64,000 bases of DNA, taken from Viola odorata (lineage: Eukaryota > Streptophyta > Magnoliopsida > Malpighiales > Violaceae). How positions within the stretch are numbered: position 1 is the stretch's first letter; each line of letters starts with the position of its first letter. The DNA is taken from the NCBI GenBank assembly GCA_963691705.1, contig OY829539.1:3908501-3972500 (forward strand). The letters are read 5' to 3'. The position numbers were made by a program, and so were the translations under genes. The notes under the pieces are model-generated. The model worked only from the letters and a program-made list of their open reading frames with translations, had not been told where the DNA came from and searched no databases. Shown in pieces: positions 32,039 to 43,010 of this stretch.

Positions 32039-32344
32039 ATTCTCTATACTGTTAGCTATCATAAAGATGTAAAGAATAATAGTAATATACTCCAAAGAAA
32101 AAAATAAAAACAAAGGAACATGTCTTGGCCATGTCGCATCTTTCCGTTTGATTTCCTATGGATGTTAGAGATAATAATAATTCACTAATGATAATATTTC
32201 ATTGAGAACAAGGAAAGATCAAATCGTTCCCTGTCCGTTAGGATAAGCTGAAATAGGTATTAGTAAAGTTCCAATGACCATGAGAGTAAATTTTTATAAT
32301 CCATTTGATTACCTGTACAGGTGAGGCTAGATTGTGCATTGTTA

Positions 32345-32680
32345 TCCACTACTATTCACCCGTCTGCTGGAAAGACAGACGGTGGATTATGGTGGATTAT
32401 TATCGATAAGGCTTATTGTATCCACTACCATTCACCCGTCTGCTGAAAAGATGACGATGGATTATGGTGGATTGTGGCCGATAAGGCTGATTGTATCCAC
32501 TACCATTCACCCGTCTACTGAAAAGACAACGGTGGATTATGGTGGATTATTGCCGATAAGGGTGATTGTATCCACTACCATTCACCTGTCTGCTGAAAAG
32601 GCGACGATGGATTATGGTGGATCTGCTACCATTCACACGTCTGCTGGAAAGACGCCGATTGATTATGGCGGGTACCCTAT
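32345..32680. repeat. 75-bp tandem repeats in element A
   Basis: Units start TCCACTAC at 32345, 32421, 32495 and 32571, with a shorter last copy. Each carries CACCCGTCTGCTG and GGATTATGGTGGATT. Same position in A as the 69-bp array in D but unrelated sequence. Confidence 0.9.
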
Positions 32681-32960
32681 TGGTTAAGTGTAACTTTGCC
32701 TTCTCTTTCTTTTCAGAACCTAAATTTCCGAAAATAATTATAGAGAAACACAAGCAAAGCTAGCTATACAATTTATGTGATTAGAATATATATATATCAC
32801 AGATAGTAAAGCATGCATTCGGTGGGTAGAAATTTTTTCCATACTGATAATGACAGGGTTGTAAGCATGTATAATCCAATACCTATCACTCTGGTACTAT
32901 TTATTCAGGACAACAGTCACTCGATATCTATCGGCGGTACTGTTTATCTAGGATACTATT

Positions 32961-33365
32961 CACCCGATAACTATTATTTTGAATACTATTCGTTAGGGTC
33001 GTCATTCACTAGATAACATTCCTCAGGATACTACTCTCACAGAGCACTAATCATCTGATAGATTTCATTCGAACATTATTCATAGGGTCGCTATTCACCC
33101 GATAACTATTATTCTGAACACTATTCATTAGGGTCATCATTCACCCGATAACATTCCTCCAGATACTGCTCTCATAGAGCATTAATCATCCGATAGATTT
33201 CATTCGGACATTGTTCATCAGGGCCTTTATTCACCCGATAACTATTATTCTGAACACCGTTCATCAGGGTCGCTATTTACCCGATAACATTCCTCCGGAT
33301 ATTGCTCTCACAGAGCATTAATCATCCGATAGATTTTATTCAGACACTATTCAGTTGGGATACTA
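32961..33365. repeat. 136-bp tandem repeats in element A
   Basis: Three units beginning CACCCGATAACTATTATT at 32961, 33096 and 33232. Each also contains ATAACATTCCTCMGGATA and CATCCGATAGATTT. Confidence 0.92.
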
Positions 33366-34042
33366 ATCTCCCGATATAAGAAGATTCACATAAAGACAGA
33401 TTCTTTAGATATATCTCATTTGTAAAACCTCAATACATATCAGTTCAGATCCTGGGAAGAAAGTGTAAGAAGTTAAAGTCACCAGATTTGTCCTTCTGGA
33501 CATATAACAATAGACTAGGATCAACGAATAGAAGCAAGAAATTTAATCATGCGATGAACCCATAAAAACAATCAAAAAACCAATGATAAGCAGATATATG
33601 AAACGAATCGAGCAAACCGAACTCCATAACTATGGAGTATGAAGATTAGACTATCATCAAATGATAATTTCCAGAAGATTGGGAGCAACTGAAACACAGA
33701 AGTAGGAGAACCATAAAATAGAGTAAGTTTCTAATTACTTCACAGAGAAGAATAAAATGTCACCCTCTAGTTACTCTAAACTCATCATCCGATCTAATCA
33801 ACTTTGTATTAAGATGAAAGCCATACTCTCCATGTGAGTACCAGTGCACAACCCTTGCTTGTAACAACAGTAAGGTGATTTGTATATTTTTTGGACTTTT
33901 GTTTTCTAGGATCACGAGAAAGAGGATGAGTGAAGTAGCATATAAGTGGGGCAGAACTTCCAAAAGTGATAAATAACAATAATTTGCCCATGTCAATTGA
34001 TAAACAGAGAGTCTTTAGATATCAAGGAGCTCACTTGATGAT
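33366..34042. other. Element A interior without gene
   Basis: Sequence between the 136-bp repeats and the gag start. In D the corresponding place holds all of gag-pol; here I find no RT, RNase H or integrase motif in any frame. Confidence 0.6.
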
Positions 34043-34267
34043 CTAAATACTCTTAGATGGTGGCGCGGAACTAGCCATGCTCGGACTAGGCGGTGTTGCA
34101 GCTGGAAAGATTATTTCTAGGCCATTGGAGAAAGTGAGCTGGCGGTTAACTGGAACCAAACTCACTCCTACTGGCGTCACTGACGTTGAGATCATTGGAA
34201 TGTCACGAGTGGGCACGACGGAGCCACTAGTAGGCTGGATTGGCGAGAAATTTTGATTGGACGCCAT
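34043..34267 (-). pseudogene. Element A truncated gag start
   Basis: 75 residues beginning MASNQNFSPIQPTSG. This matches the start of D's gag (MASDPNFQSNQPTSG), with a loosely similar RQLTFSNGLEIIFPA versus RRLNFPEIPEVLLP. It stops before any gag domain. It gives the lineage of A and shows that gag-pol was lost by internal deletion. Confidence 0.8.
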
Positions 34268-34362
34268 TTCAACAACAAATCTTAGGGGAAAAGAGGATGA
34301 AGTTCTTAGATATTAAGACGCTCTCACTTAATAATCCAAGGATCTCAATGAAAGTACCAATT

Positions 34363-34830
34363 TGATAATCCTCGATCTGGGGTGAAGACTATTTTGTAAT
34401 CTAGCGTGCTGATGTGGATTGCCTCGCTGCTCCTACGCCACCTGCAAAGCGCCTGAGGGGGTCTCCAGCGTAAAGCTCCGACGATCAAGTCGGTAAGCAT
34501 GAAAATAGGTAGTAAGGGAGAACTATAGTACGTACGCGTGCACGTGTATGCATATGAAGGGGTGATAGGGGGTATTTATAGCCTCGCCTTGTGGGTCACC
34601 TTGAACACGTGTCGTTTGGGCTTGGTCAGCCATTACTGATACTTGTCCCTTTTCTCGATAGTTTCCCTAACATGTTGTACTAGTAGTATACTTACGTGGT
34701 AGAGTCTTGCCATTTATCAAGACCTCGTTGAACTAGTCCACGCGGCATACACCTTGCCATTTATCAGAATCTAGGTTACCGATTTTATGAAATGCCTGTA
34801 ATGACCTCGGCGTACTTTTATGTGTTATCA
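34363..34830 (-). repeat. Element A 5' LTR
   Basis: 468-bp intact LTR, TGATAATCCTCGATC...ATGTGTTATCA, followed by target duplication AAACT at 34831-34835. Confidence 0.93.
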
Positions 34831-35059
34831 AAACTCAAGTCGGCAATCCTTTGAGCAAAGACAAACCTTTCGCTGTTTACACAGTCGATAAAGTTCTTTT
34901 GCCTAATGAGTTGTTTGGGGTTAGGCCACCAAGTGCGGCTCCTGCACCACCGACTAAGTCTTCAAACGGGAAGAACACCACCATAGCGCGGAGCCCTCGA
35001 CGACTCCTAGTGGTGCTGGCGGGGGGATGGGGTTGGTTTGCGTGGGACTTCTTTCTTGA
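34831..35059 (+). pseudogene. FLA: Fasciclin-like arabinogalactan protein, 3' part (split gene)
   Basis: Continues the frame of 11385-11861: QVGNPLSKDKPFAVYTVDKVLLPNELFG is the conserved end of a fasciclin domain, followed by a proline/alanine-rich stretch (PPSAAPAPPTKSS). Near 34985-35000 the frame shifts. The frame that then matches a normal FLA C-terminus (PSTTPSGAGGGMGLVCVGLL, a GPI-anchor signal) ends at TGA 35057-35059, whereas the un-shifted frame runs to 35072 with unrelated residues. This is a third independent lesion in the gene. Confidence 0.92.
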
Positions 35060-35072
35060 TGATTGGAATTAA

Positions 35073-36479
35073 TATTTAATTAAATTATGTCTGTTTTGTT
35101 CATATATATTTATTTCCTTGATGAGTTTGATTTGCGGTTGATTTTTTTTTCACGACAATTCTATATTTTTTATTGTTACTTTGCAATTCCAATAATACTT
35201 CCATTTTACATTTCAATTTTATTATTTAATTATTAGTTTAAATATTATCTTTTTGGCTCATGATATCAATCAATTTTAATAAGTTTATTGGGATGAAAAA
35301 AATAATTAAGAAAATGCATATGACTTTCTTAATTGTTGTGAATGAGATAAATTTCATTCAAATATTATAAAATTACACCGTATAACCATTTGTACTCAAC
35401 AAAATTAGAAGAAATTAAATATTGAATTTGATATTAATAAATCTTAATATACTCTTCTGACTAAACTCAAAAGATAAAATAAAGTAAAAGCCATAGAAGT
35501 GTCACGTGGATCCCACATGGGCAGATGCACAGGCATAACATTATTCCTGGAGTGATATTTTGATTTGATAAATAAAAAGTTGCTGCTAGTGCAACTAGCT
35601 TAATTATTGAAATAAATGAGTCATTGTTAAAATGGAATTCTCTAATTTATATTCCTAATATATCTCGTTTGAAATCTGTGAATTTTGACTTTTTCGGCAT
35701 AATTTTTTCATTCCTAAAATTTAAATTCGCGACATTAGTTAAAAGTGGATTATCGACTTTATAATTTTCATTTATATTTTAAAAGCCTAAAAAGGAAATG
35801 TAAAAAATGTGCTCGATCAATGACAAATGTTTTCAGCTAACAAATAAAATAAAATAAAACTATAGACTAGACTAAATGTAGTTAGGCTTAATTTAATGTA
35901 ATCCATTGTAATTAATCCCATTTTATGATGGGTTTTATATGGATTTTCAATATGTAAAAAGACTTAAAAAAAGGGGGAAATATTTTAAAAAATACGATTA
36001 TAATTTATATTAAGAACACAAGAGGATTGTTGTACCGATAACTCAACAATAATATTCACTTAAGTGCATAATCTAAAGTATTTTTATAGTTTTATGTTGT
36101 GGTCTTACAAATTGCACTAAATTAGGATAATTATTCAGAACTAAGCGGCTTTGTATAAAAACCAAAATATATTTTTGATACAATAAACGATTAATTACTT
36201 GCTTTAATATTTTACTAAATAATTTATGAAAAAGTAAAATAATTAAGATCATTCAACTAGTAGTTGGTTAGATATTTAAAATAATGAGAAATTCTACTAT
36301 AATACTGTTATTTAAATTGTAATGTTATTAATAAATTTAATAACTATAAATAAATTTAATAATTAATTAATAATTTAATAATTATAAAATTTATATTATG
36401 GAATAAATTTAATAGATAATTAGTGATGTGATATTTAATTTAAAAAATTACTGAAACAGTAAAAGACTGAAAAAGAGAA
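35073..36479. other. AT-rich intergenic DNA, no gene seen
   Basis: Downstream flank of the FLA gene. No open frame of note, and no clear repeat structure. Confidence 0.5.
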
Positions 36480-36487
36480 GTAAAAAT

Positions 36488-37029
36488 CCATGTTTTCAGA
36501 ACCGGACCGGACCGGCCGGTCCGTCCGGTTCAACCGGCCATTTTCACGTTTCCGGTCCGATTCACCTTTCGGACCGGATTGCCATCTGACCCGGGTCGGA
36601 ACGGACGAACCGGCCGGTTTTTACGTAACCGGCGAACCGGATTGAACCGGGTTAATCCGGCCGGTTTGATGAGCCAAACCAAAACGACGCCGTTTTGGTT
36701 TGGTTTTTTTTTTTTTTTTAAAAAAAAAAAATTGATGGGCCGGCTCATTACAGACATGGGTCAGCCCATCAGAGAGGCAACCAAAACGACGTCGTTTTTG
36801 GACTTTTTCAATTTTAATAATATTTTTTGATATATTATAAAATGCTACAGTAAAAACCAGCCGGTTCAATCCGGTTTAATCCGGTTTTTTCGTCTAAGAT
36901 TTACCGGTTTAATGTGTAAACGGTTCCGGACGGACCAGCATCTACAATCCGGTCGAACCCGGTTCAACCCGGTTGAACCACCAAATTGACGAAAACGGTT
37001 CGCTGTCCGGTCCGGTTCTGAAAACTATG
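36488..37029. mobile_element. Non-autonomous hAT element, second copy (542 bp)
   Basis: Flanked by GTAAAAAT at 36480-36487 and 37030-37037. Ends are inverted (CCATGTTTTCAGAACCGG and CCGGTTCTGAAAACTATG). The interior is rich in CCGGTTYAACCGG and has CCAAAACGACGCCGTTTTGG at 36679-36698 and a related CCAAAACGACGTCGTTTTTGG nearby, as in the element at 10521. No ORF with known domains. Confidence 0.9.
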
Positions 37030-37154
37030 GTAAAAATAGAGAAATAGAAGTGGGCCAGGTTCTTTTGGGCTTATTAATTGGTGTCGAGCGAGACAACCAT
37101 AAGCCCCAAGAAGTTAGTAAACTTAAACTGAGCCTAGAAGGTAGGAATTGTCGG

Positions 37155-39756
37155 AGAAGGGGTTTAGCCTCGCGCTTTGGTTAGAGACGACACCGGCTCT
37201 CGGGCAGGCGCAGGCGTACACTAACGTCCCAACTCTCTTGGTAGTAGCTCGCCTCCTGGTATGTTCTCCCTCCTTTCAATTCCCTCTCACTTCTCATTTT
37301 CTTGGAATAAGTATCTCAAAAGATGAAAATTCTTTGCTTATATGGGTAATTAATTGTTTGCTTCTGGCAGGTTAGCTGCTGCTTTTGGAAGGCACAATCG
37401 CGCTGGAATAGTAACGATGATGAAGGATTTGTTGGATACTTTCATAGTTGAGAAGCTTAACCCAGATGGTAAAAAGTATGATAAAGGTGAGAGGGGGTCT
37501 GAATGCTTAATTTCCTTTTTTGGTTTCGGGTTTTTCTTCTCTTGTTTAGATTGTTTGAAAATTTTCAGTGTTGATTAAAGAAAACAAAGAAATCAAAGTG
37601 CTTTGTGGTTGCTGGTTTATAGTTAGCTTATGGGCAGTTGGGGGATCACGTAGAATGAACCAATAGAGAAGCATAGATACATATCATATTTTTTTTCTTT
37701 ATTTTCACTGCTCCAATTTTATGTTTTAAGTCAGGACTGAAATTAAAGTTTTAATTTACCTTTGTACGTAACTATGTATGTTTTTGGGGTCAACCATACT
37801 TTGGTATGACTTGTGCATTGTACTTGGTGATTTTAATTATGAACCTTTAGCGCCATGGCAGCTTGCATAAGTGTTTGTTGATGGTTCAGGTGGATTCTAT
37901 AACATGATGCGCATATAATGAATATAACTGGTTTTCTCCGGTCGGTTACGTGAGAGAAAAAACGAAACGTCTTGGAGAATCTTTTCCATTATAGAACTGA
38001 AAAGAGGAGATGAATCCATGTGGGGAATCCTGTATAGATTAAGGCTAGGATGACCCAAGATCATTGCAACTGTTATAATGAATTCCATTTCCTCCTTTGT
38101 ACTCTGCTTTTTATACCGTGACAGACTTGCAGCTCGCTTCTTATGTCTTTGTTAGTTTCTGCACTTGTAACCTTTCTATGAAAAAGTGGTTTCCTTTTAT
38201 TTTCTTTTTTCCCCTCATCAATCTTTTAATGGAGACTTGAATCACTTGACTACAACTTCTTTACGGTCATCCTGTACCACATTCTTAGTAAGAAGGATAG
38301 GCATAGCTAGCATTCACTATGATCCTTGCTGCAATTAGAATTGTGAAGTTTAATTAACTTCTTAATATTCAATATCTTATATTCTATTGGTTATATCTAT
38401 CCCTTTGAATTTTCGATGGCTTGTGTGGTTTCATACTGGACAATGGTGTGATTGACAATGGTCGTTCATGCTTTATTTTTCTAGTCTAACCAAGATTGTA
38501 TGACATAGTATCATTCTTCTACAAAGCACAATGTGATGGAAATAATATGCTTAGCTGCAAACCGTTTTCAAGGTCTTCATTTGATACTCTCTTTACTGTT
38601 TATTTTATAGTGTCTCGCATGCAAGCACGAAGTGAGAAGCTAGATTTGTTCATGCTGCTTGATGTGAACACGGAGATATATCCAATCGAAGAAAGGGAAA
38701 GATATGCTATCCTACTGACTGAGACTCTGTACCTTGATGGAGCACAGGTAATCTTGTCTCTCTTATTTTACAAGTTTCACTCTATGTTTGGTACTTGTTC
38801 TTCATCTCCTCTTTGTGTCTTTCAACTTTGTATTGTTTGTCTGGGCTCACACTACCAAGAATAATTCATTGTCTTTCAGAGTCAAGAACAATTGAACATG
38901 TTGTACCAGCATTAATTCTTTGGTAGGACCATGAGAGCTGTCATGTTTACTTTATGAAATTGAATTGCTATTCCTTCATGTCAATTTTTTTAGGTGCCCC
39001 TCCTGCAGCGTAATTACTGCTGCTGTACGTTTTAGATTGATCAGGGGTTAACAAGGACCATGATGATTAAATTGAGTTATAGGCAGTACAAGCAAAAAGA
39101 TGAGGTGATGGATAACTGGGAAGTCTTAGAAGTAAATGGAAACTGCTTTTCTGGCGATAAGATTGCTGCCAAGAATATGGCTTATGGTGCTCTTTTGAGA
39201 CTAATCTGGCTAATTCTATTACCTGTACTGATTGATTTGCAGTGCGTTACAATATTACCTTTTCCTACTTGAATAGAAGGATTTTTTGTAGTCTGTCACC
39301 TGAGTTCCAAGGTTCAATTCCTAAAATGAATGATTGCTCTGGTCAGATGATCAAAACATCCATAAACTATATTTGAAATCATTCTCATGTTAGTTACGTG
39401 TTTGATTCATGACACAGAATAGTCGATCCAAAGCAGACAAGTTTGAGTATGTCATGCATGGGAAGCTTTACAAGATGCAAAAGCCGGTTTCAGAAGTAAC
39501 TAATGATAGAATGTATGTATCGGTCTTTCCAATTTACCCGTGTTCTTGGTTTCGATGGGCATATCTACTTTGTATCTAGAAGCCTGTAACTGTTTATGAT
39601 TTTCTCATTGACTTTCTTTATAAACTTGTGTTTTGCATTAGGGAAATCTATATTTCATTCGGTGGACTTCAACTCTTGCTGGAAGGGAGTCACAACTGGC
39701 TAGAGAACTTTCAGCTTGATAAAAATTATTTCATATGCATGAGGAAGTTGGTGTAA
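37155..39756 (+). CDS. NRPB8: RNA polymerase I/II/III subunit RPABC3 (RPB8)
   Basis: Four coding exons: 37417-37486, 38611-38747, 39418-39512 and 39642-39756, all with GT-AG borders and matching phases, giving 138 residues and TAA at 39754-39756. A 5' UTR exon (about 37155-37257) and intron precede the ATG at 37417. Visible family motifs are LNPDGKKYDKVSR, LDVNTEIYPIEE, SKADKFEYVMHGKLYKM and ISFGGLQLLLEG. RPB8 is a small OB-fold subunit shared by nuclear RNA polymerases. Plant RPB8 is usually about 146 residues; here a few residues after LYLDGAQ (the DSGYF region) are absent, perhaps a microexon I missed. A second ATG at 37420 is equally possible. The frame is intact, so the gene is probably functional. 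Confidence 0.9.
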
Positions 39757-40008
39757 AAATCTTTATTTTTTATTTCAGGTACTTATCATGTGCTTTTGTA
39801 TTCACTCTATGAACTTGGTATGGTTTAACTATTTGGAATTCTCCCAATTTGTCATTTTGGAATCTCAGAACTTATTCTTTGGCTTGCTAAAATCAGTCCT
39901 TCAACTTCTAAGTGTATTTCAGATTAGTCCCCGAATTATTTCTTTTAATCATTCATCCACCTAGTTAATGCCAATATCATCCATGGCCGAATCTATCTAT
40001 ATCTATAT

Positions 40009-40017
40009 ATCTACATA
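40009..40017. repeat. MULE target-site duplication ATCTACATA, left
   Basis: Exact 9-bp repeat with 41249-41257, the size typical of Mutator-like elements. Confidence 0.95.
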
Positions 40018-40349
40018 GGGAAAATGCCAAAAACGGTACCCGTACGTTGGGTCTTCAACTAATTTGGCACCTGTACCTTTTTTTTAGTTTTAAAAGGTAC
40101 TCGTACGTAACTAATTGATCACATTTGAGACCTGCGGTCGTTTTCGTCACCATTCTACCGTTATCTAGTCTACGTGGCATGCCACATCATCCACTTAGAC
40201 TGACAGCACTGACATGGCACGCCACGTAGATGAATCCCATCAAAATCTCCCTCAGCTACCTGCACTGTTCATCGTCTTCCACGCACCAACGATTAAATTG
40301 AGAAAAATAATCAGTTTTTCTAACCAGTAATCACCACTTGTTGTTATTA

Positions 40350-40390
40350 ATTAAATTAAGTTAAATTAAATTAAATTAAATTAAATTAAA
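40350..40390. repeat. TTAAA simple repeat
   Basis: About eight TTAAA pentamers in a row inside Pack-MULE 2. Confidence 0.9.
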
Positions 40391-40624
40391 TAACAAACCG
40401 TGGTTACAGACTGTCATTGTCCAAATACAATGTGCAGTGAAGAGAAATTAAAGAGAAATAAAAGCTGAAACTCAAAACATTAAATTTTTAATGTAATGTC
40501 CTAAGGTGAAACTCGTACAATAATGGTGAGGAATTGAGAAACGTTTGATATATCTGACACCCCAAGCAATAATTTGTTGTTGGGTTTGTCTGATTGATTA
40601 ATTTCTCTTTCGGAGTTTAAAAAA

Positions 40625-40777
40625 ATGTCAGTGAAGAGTAGAATTGGAGGTGGAGGAGGAGGAGGAGCAGCAGTTGGACTTGGAGATTTTGCAGCAAGGA
40701 ATGTTATATCTAAGAATTTGGCATTTTTGCTCTGCTTTACCAGCTTCTGTGCTGGAATGTTCTTCACTTCCAGGTAA
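40625..40777 (+). pseudogene. Beta-1,3-galactosyltransferase (GT31) first exon captured by Pack-MULE
   Basis: 50 codons from ATG 40625: MSVKSRIGGGGGG, then NVISKNLAFLLCFTSFCAGM and FFTSR, then a GGTAATCC donor-like site and in-frame TAA at 40775-40777. This is the DUF4094 N-terminus of plant beta-1,3-galactosyltransferases: the short cytosolic tail and signal anchor that holds them in the Golgi. The catalytic GT31 domain is absent. The exon end matches a splice donor (CAG/GT at 40773), which indicates capture of genomic DNA, intron edge included. Confidence 0.82.
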
Positions 40778-41456
40778 TCCTACCCGACGTCGCAAACAAA
40801 TTTTAATTTTTTCGTTATTTAACTTAATCCTCGTTTTTAATTAAATTGAGACTGTTTTAAGCTGGATTTTTTTGGTGTGATTGTATTTTTAAGTTTATGC
40901 TGTCTAGGGGTTTGTTTTGGCAAAATCTGGGCCATTAATATGTCTGGATTCTTCCTTGCTCGTCGGCAGTGGCGTCGGCGAGCTAAGGAAGATGATGAAC
41001 AGTGTAGGTAGTCGAGGGAGATTTTGATGGAATTCGTCTACGTGGCGTGCCATGTCAGCGATGTCAGCCTAAGTGGATGACGTGGCATGCCACGTAGACT
41101 AGATAACTGCAGATTGGTGATGGAAACGGCCGCAGATATCAAATGTGATCAATTAGTTACGTACGAATACCTTTTAAAACCAAAAAAAAGTACAGGTGCC
41201 AAATTAGTTGAAGACCCAACGTACAAGTACCATTTTTGACATTTTCCCATCTACATATTACCTTGATGAAATTAATTGTCTTCTAATATTAAAGTTGGGT
41301 AACTAATAAAATGATTGATGGTGCGGTTGGGAAATGTTTAATAAGAATATATATAAATTGCATTAAATTATTTTATATTATTTTATTTACCCAGATGGCA
41401 TTTTTTATTGTTAAAAAAATTATACAAAATAAAATGTGAGCCCTACTAATTCTAGT

Positions 41457-43010
41457 TTTTTTTTTTTTTATAAAAAAGGAGGCTTAACGCCTAAAATACA
41501 TAATCAGGATAAACTCCTTCTATCACCACCGTAAATGGTGGTTAAACTAATAGGAACAACATCAAACCACTGGAACTCAGGTCCCTGCGCAAAAGCTAAA
41601 TTGGCAAGCCCATCCGCTAAACCATTTGCTTCGCGATATACATGGATTACACGATAAACACATCCAGAGGAACGCAGTAAACCCTTAATGCGATGCACCA
41701 AGTCCATGTTTGCTACCGGTGAGGAGCGGTCCCTGTTAATAGCAAGCACCACACTGGCATTGTCGCATTGAATTTCCAAGTCGTACCTTCCACGCTCAAG
41801 GGCGTTTTGAACTCCATAAAGCATGACCAACAGTTCCGCACGATACGCCGAACACTGCCCGAGGTCAACGGCGAAGCCACCAAGCCACAACCCATCTCTG
41901 TCCCTAAGACATCCTCCACCCGCAGCTCTTCGCGAGATCTGACGATAAGCACCATCCGTATTAATGGTAATCTTACCATCTTGGGCCGCTATCCAGCCGA
42001 CCGACACGGGCCTGTTAGAACCTCCACCTCCAACACCCAAACGAACAGTTGAAGCAGTCATGGCAGCAGAAGCCGCAGCTTTGACAATAGTTATTTTAGT
42101 AGCAACCGACACATGATTGTTTTTGAAGACAATCTCGTTGCGCCACTTCCACAACCACCAGCAGGAAAGCCCAAATGTGAGACTCCAACTCGTGTCTGTA
42201 CCACTCATCCCACCCCCGTTCAGATTAGCCTCCATCCAATCGCGAAAAGACCCTTGACGAACCATGTTCCACACCGTAGTCGAAGCCAACTGACGCCAAA
42301 AGGACTTGGAGACTGGGCAATCACGAAGGATATGCTCTACAGACTCTTCCTGAACCCCGCAGCAAGGGCACAAAGCATGATCACTCATGTGACGCCGAAA
42401 TCGCTCCTGATTAGTCAGCAATCGTTGATGGCACACCAACCATAAAAACAAACGCACCCTTTGGGGCCCATCCCACTTCCAAGGCAAGCTCCAAATTCGA
42501 TCAACAGGACCATCCTTGAAACCGGCTACAAGAGCATACGCGGACTTTAAAGTGAAATCTCCACTCGAAGACCAACGCCAATAGCGTTGGTCCTTCCCTA
42601 GGGAATGGGCAGGAGGGCAACAGCTAGTGACGCAGGAAAAAAGATCATCATCCAAGTAGCATGCCAACAAGGAGGTATTCCACCTACCATCAGGAAGAAC
42701 CACCGTAGACAAACGCCAATCTCTGATGTTCAAGGGGATTTCCTCGCTCATGAGGTCGCATAAAGGGGTGTCACCCGCCCAATTATCATACCAAAATAGA
42801 ATGTTCTGCCCATCACCAATGGACCAACAAGAGTTAGACCGAACCAAACCCCACATGTGACATATCTCGCGCCAAAGGGCAGTACCATTTTGAGCCCTAA
42901 GTTGAATCGGCCTCTCCTCCAAATTGACACTATACTTACCACCCAACACTCGGGCCCAAAGGCTATGCTTTTCGGTAATAAACCGCCACATCATCCTTGC
43001 AACACTAAAA
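41457..43010 (-). mobile_element. 5'-truncated L1-type LINE
   Basis: The minus strand carries an open frame (41504-43063, of which about 41504-43005 is LINE) with SLWARVLGGKYSV, a zf-RVT zinc-binding domain (CPCCGVQEESVEHILRDCP, the FLWLVCHQRLLT region), and an RNase H domain with INTDGAYRQISRRAAGGGC, AELLVMLYGVQ, CDNASVVLAI and EANGLADGLANLA. This is the C-terminal part of plant L1 ORF2; endonuclease and RT are missing. A poly(A) tail in the minus direction (T run at 41457-41470) marks the 3' end. The frame is still open, so insertion may not be very old. Target duplication not found. Confidence 0.88.

Larger units (their letters stand above)
11862..34830 (-). mobile_element. Retrotransposon A: pol-less Tat-type Ty3/gypsy element, outer shell of nest
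   Basis: 22,969 bp between two copies of AAACT. Its right LTR (34363-34830) is the 5' LTR; its left LTR is broken into 11862-12087, 14720-14846 and 28567-28957 by insertions B and C. Ends are TGATAATCC/TGAAAATCC and GTTATCA. What belongs to A itself is about 6-7 kb: an 18-20 bp primer-binding region (TTGGTACTTTCATTGAGA on the minus strand at 34343-34361), a 75-codon gag start, two tandem-repeat fields, and an antisense gene. No protease, RT, RNase H or integrase was found. The LTRs differ at many positions (roughly 15 percent by eye), so A is old. Confidence 0.92.
40018..41248 (+). mobile_element. Pack-MULE 2 (captured galactosyltransferase exon)
   Basis: 1,231 bp with perfect 9-bp duplication ATCTACATA and inverted ends of about 260 bp (40018-40282 and 40990-41248), starting GGGAAAATGCCAAAAA and ending in the complementary TTTTTGACATTTTCCC. 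No transposase. The interior contains one captured coding exon. Same MULE family as 6090-8070 by shared inverted-repeat segments. It lies 260 bp after NRPB8. Confidence 0.95.

Noticed and set aside
32345..33365. CRISPR-like spaced repeats
   Set aside because: Units are directly adjacent 75- and 136-bp tandem copies without spacers, in plant retrotransposon DNA.
39300..39330. GGTTCAATTCC, resembling a tRNA B box
   Set aside because: No A box, cloverleaf or acceptor stem around it; it lies in an NRPB8 intron.
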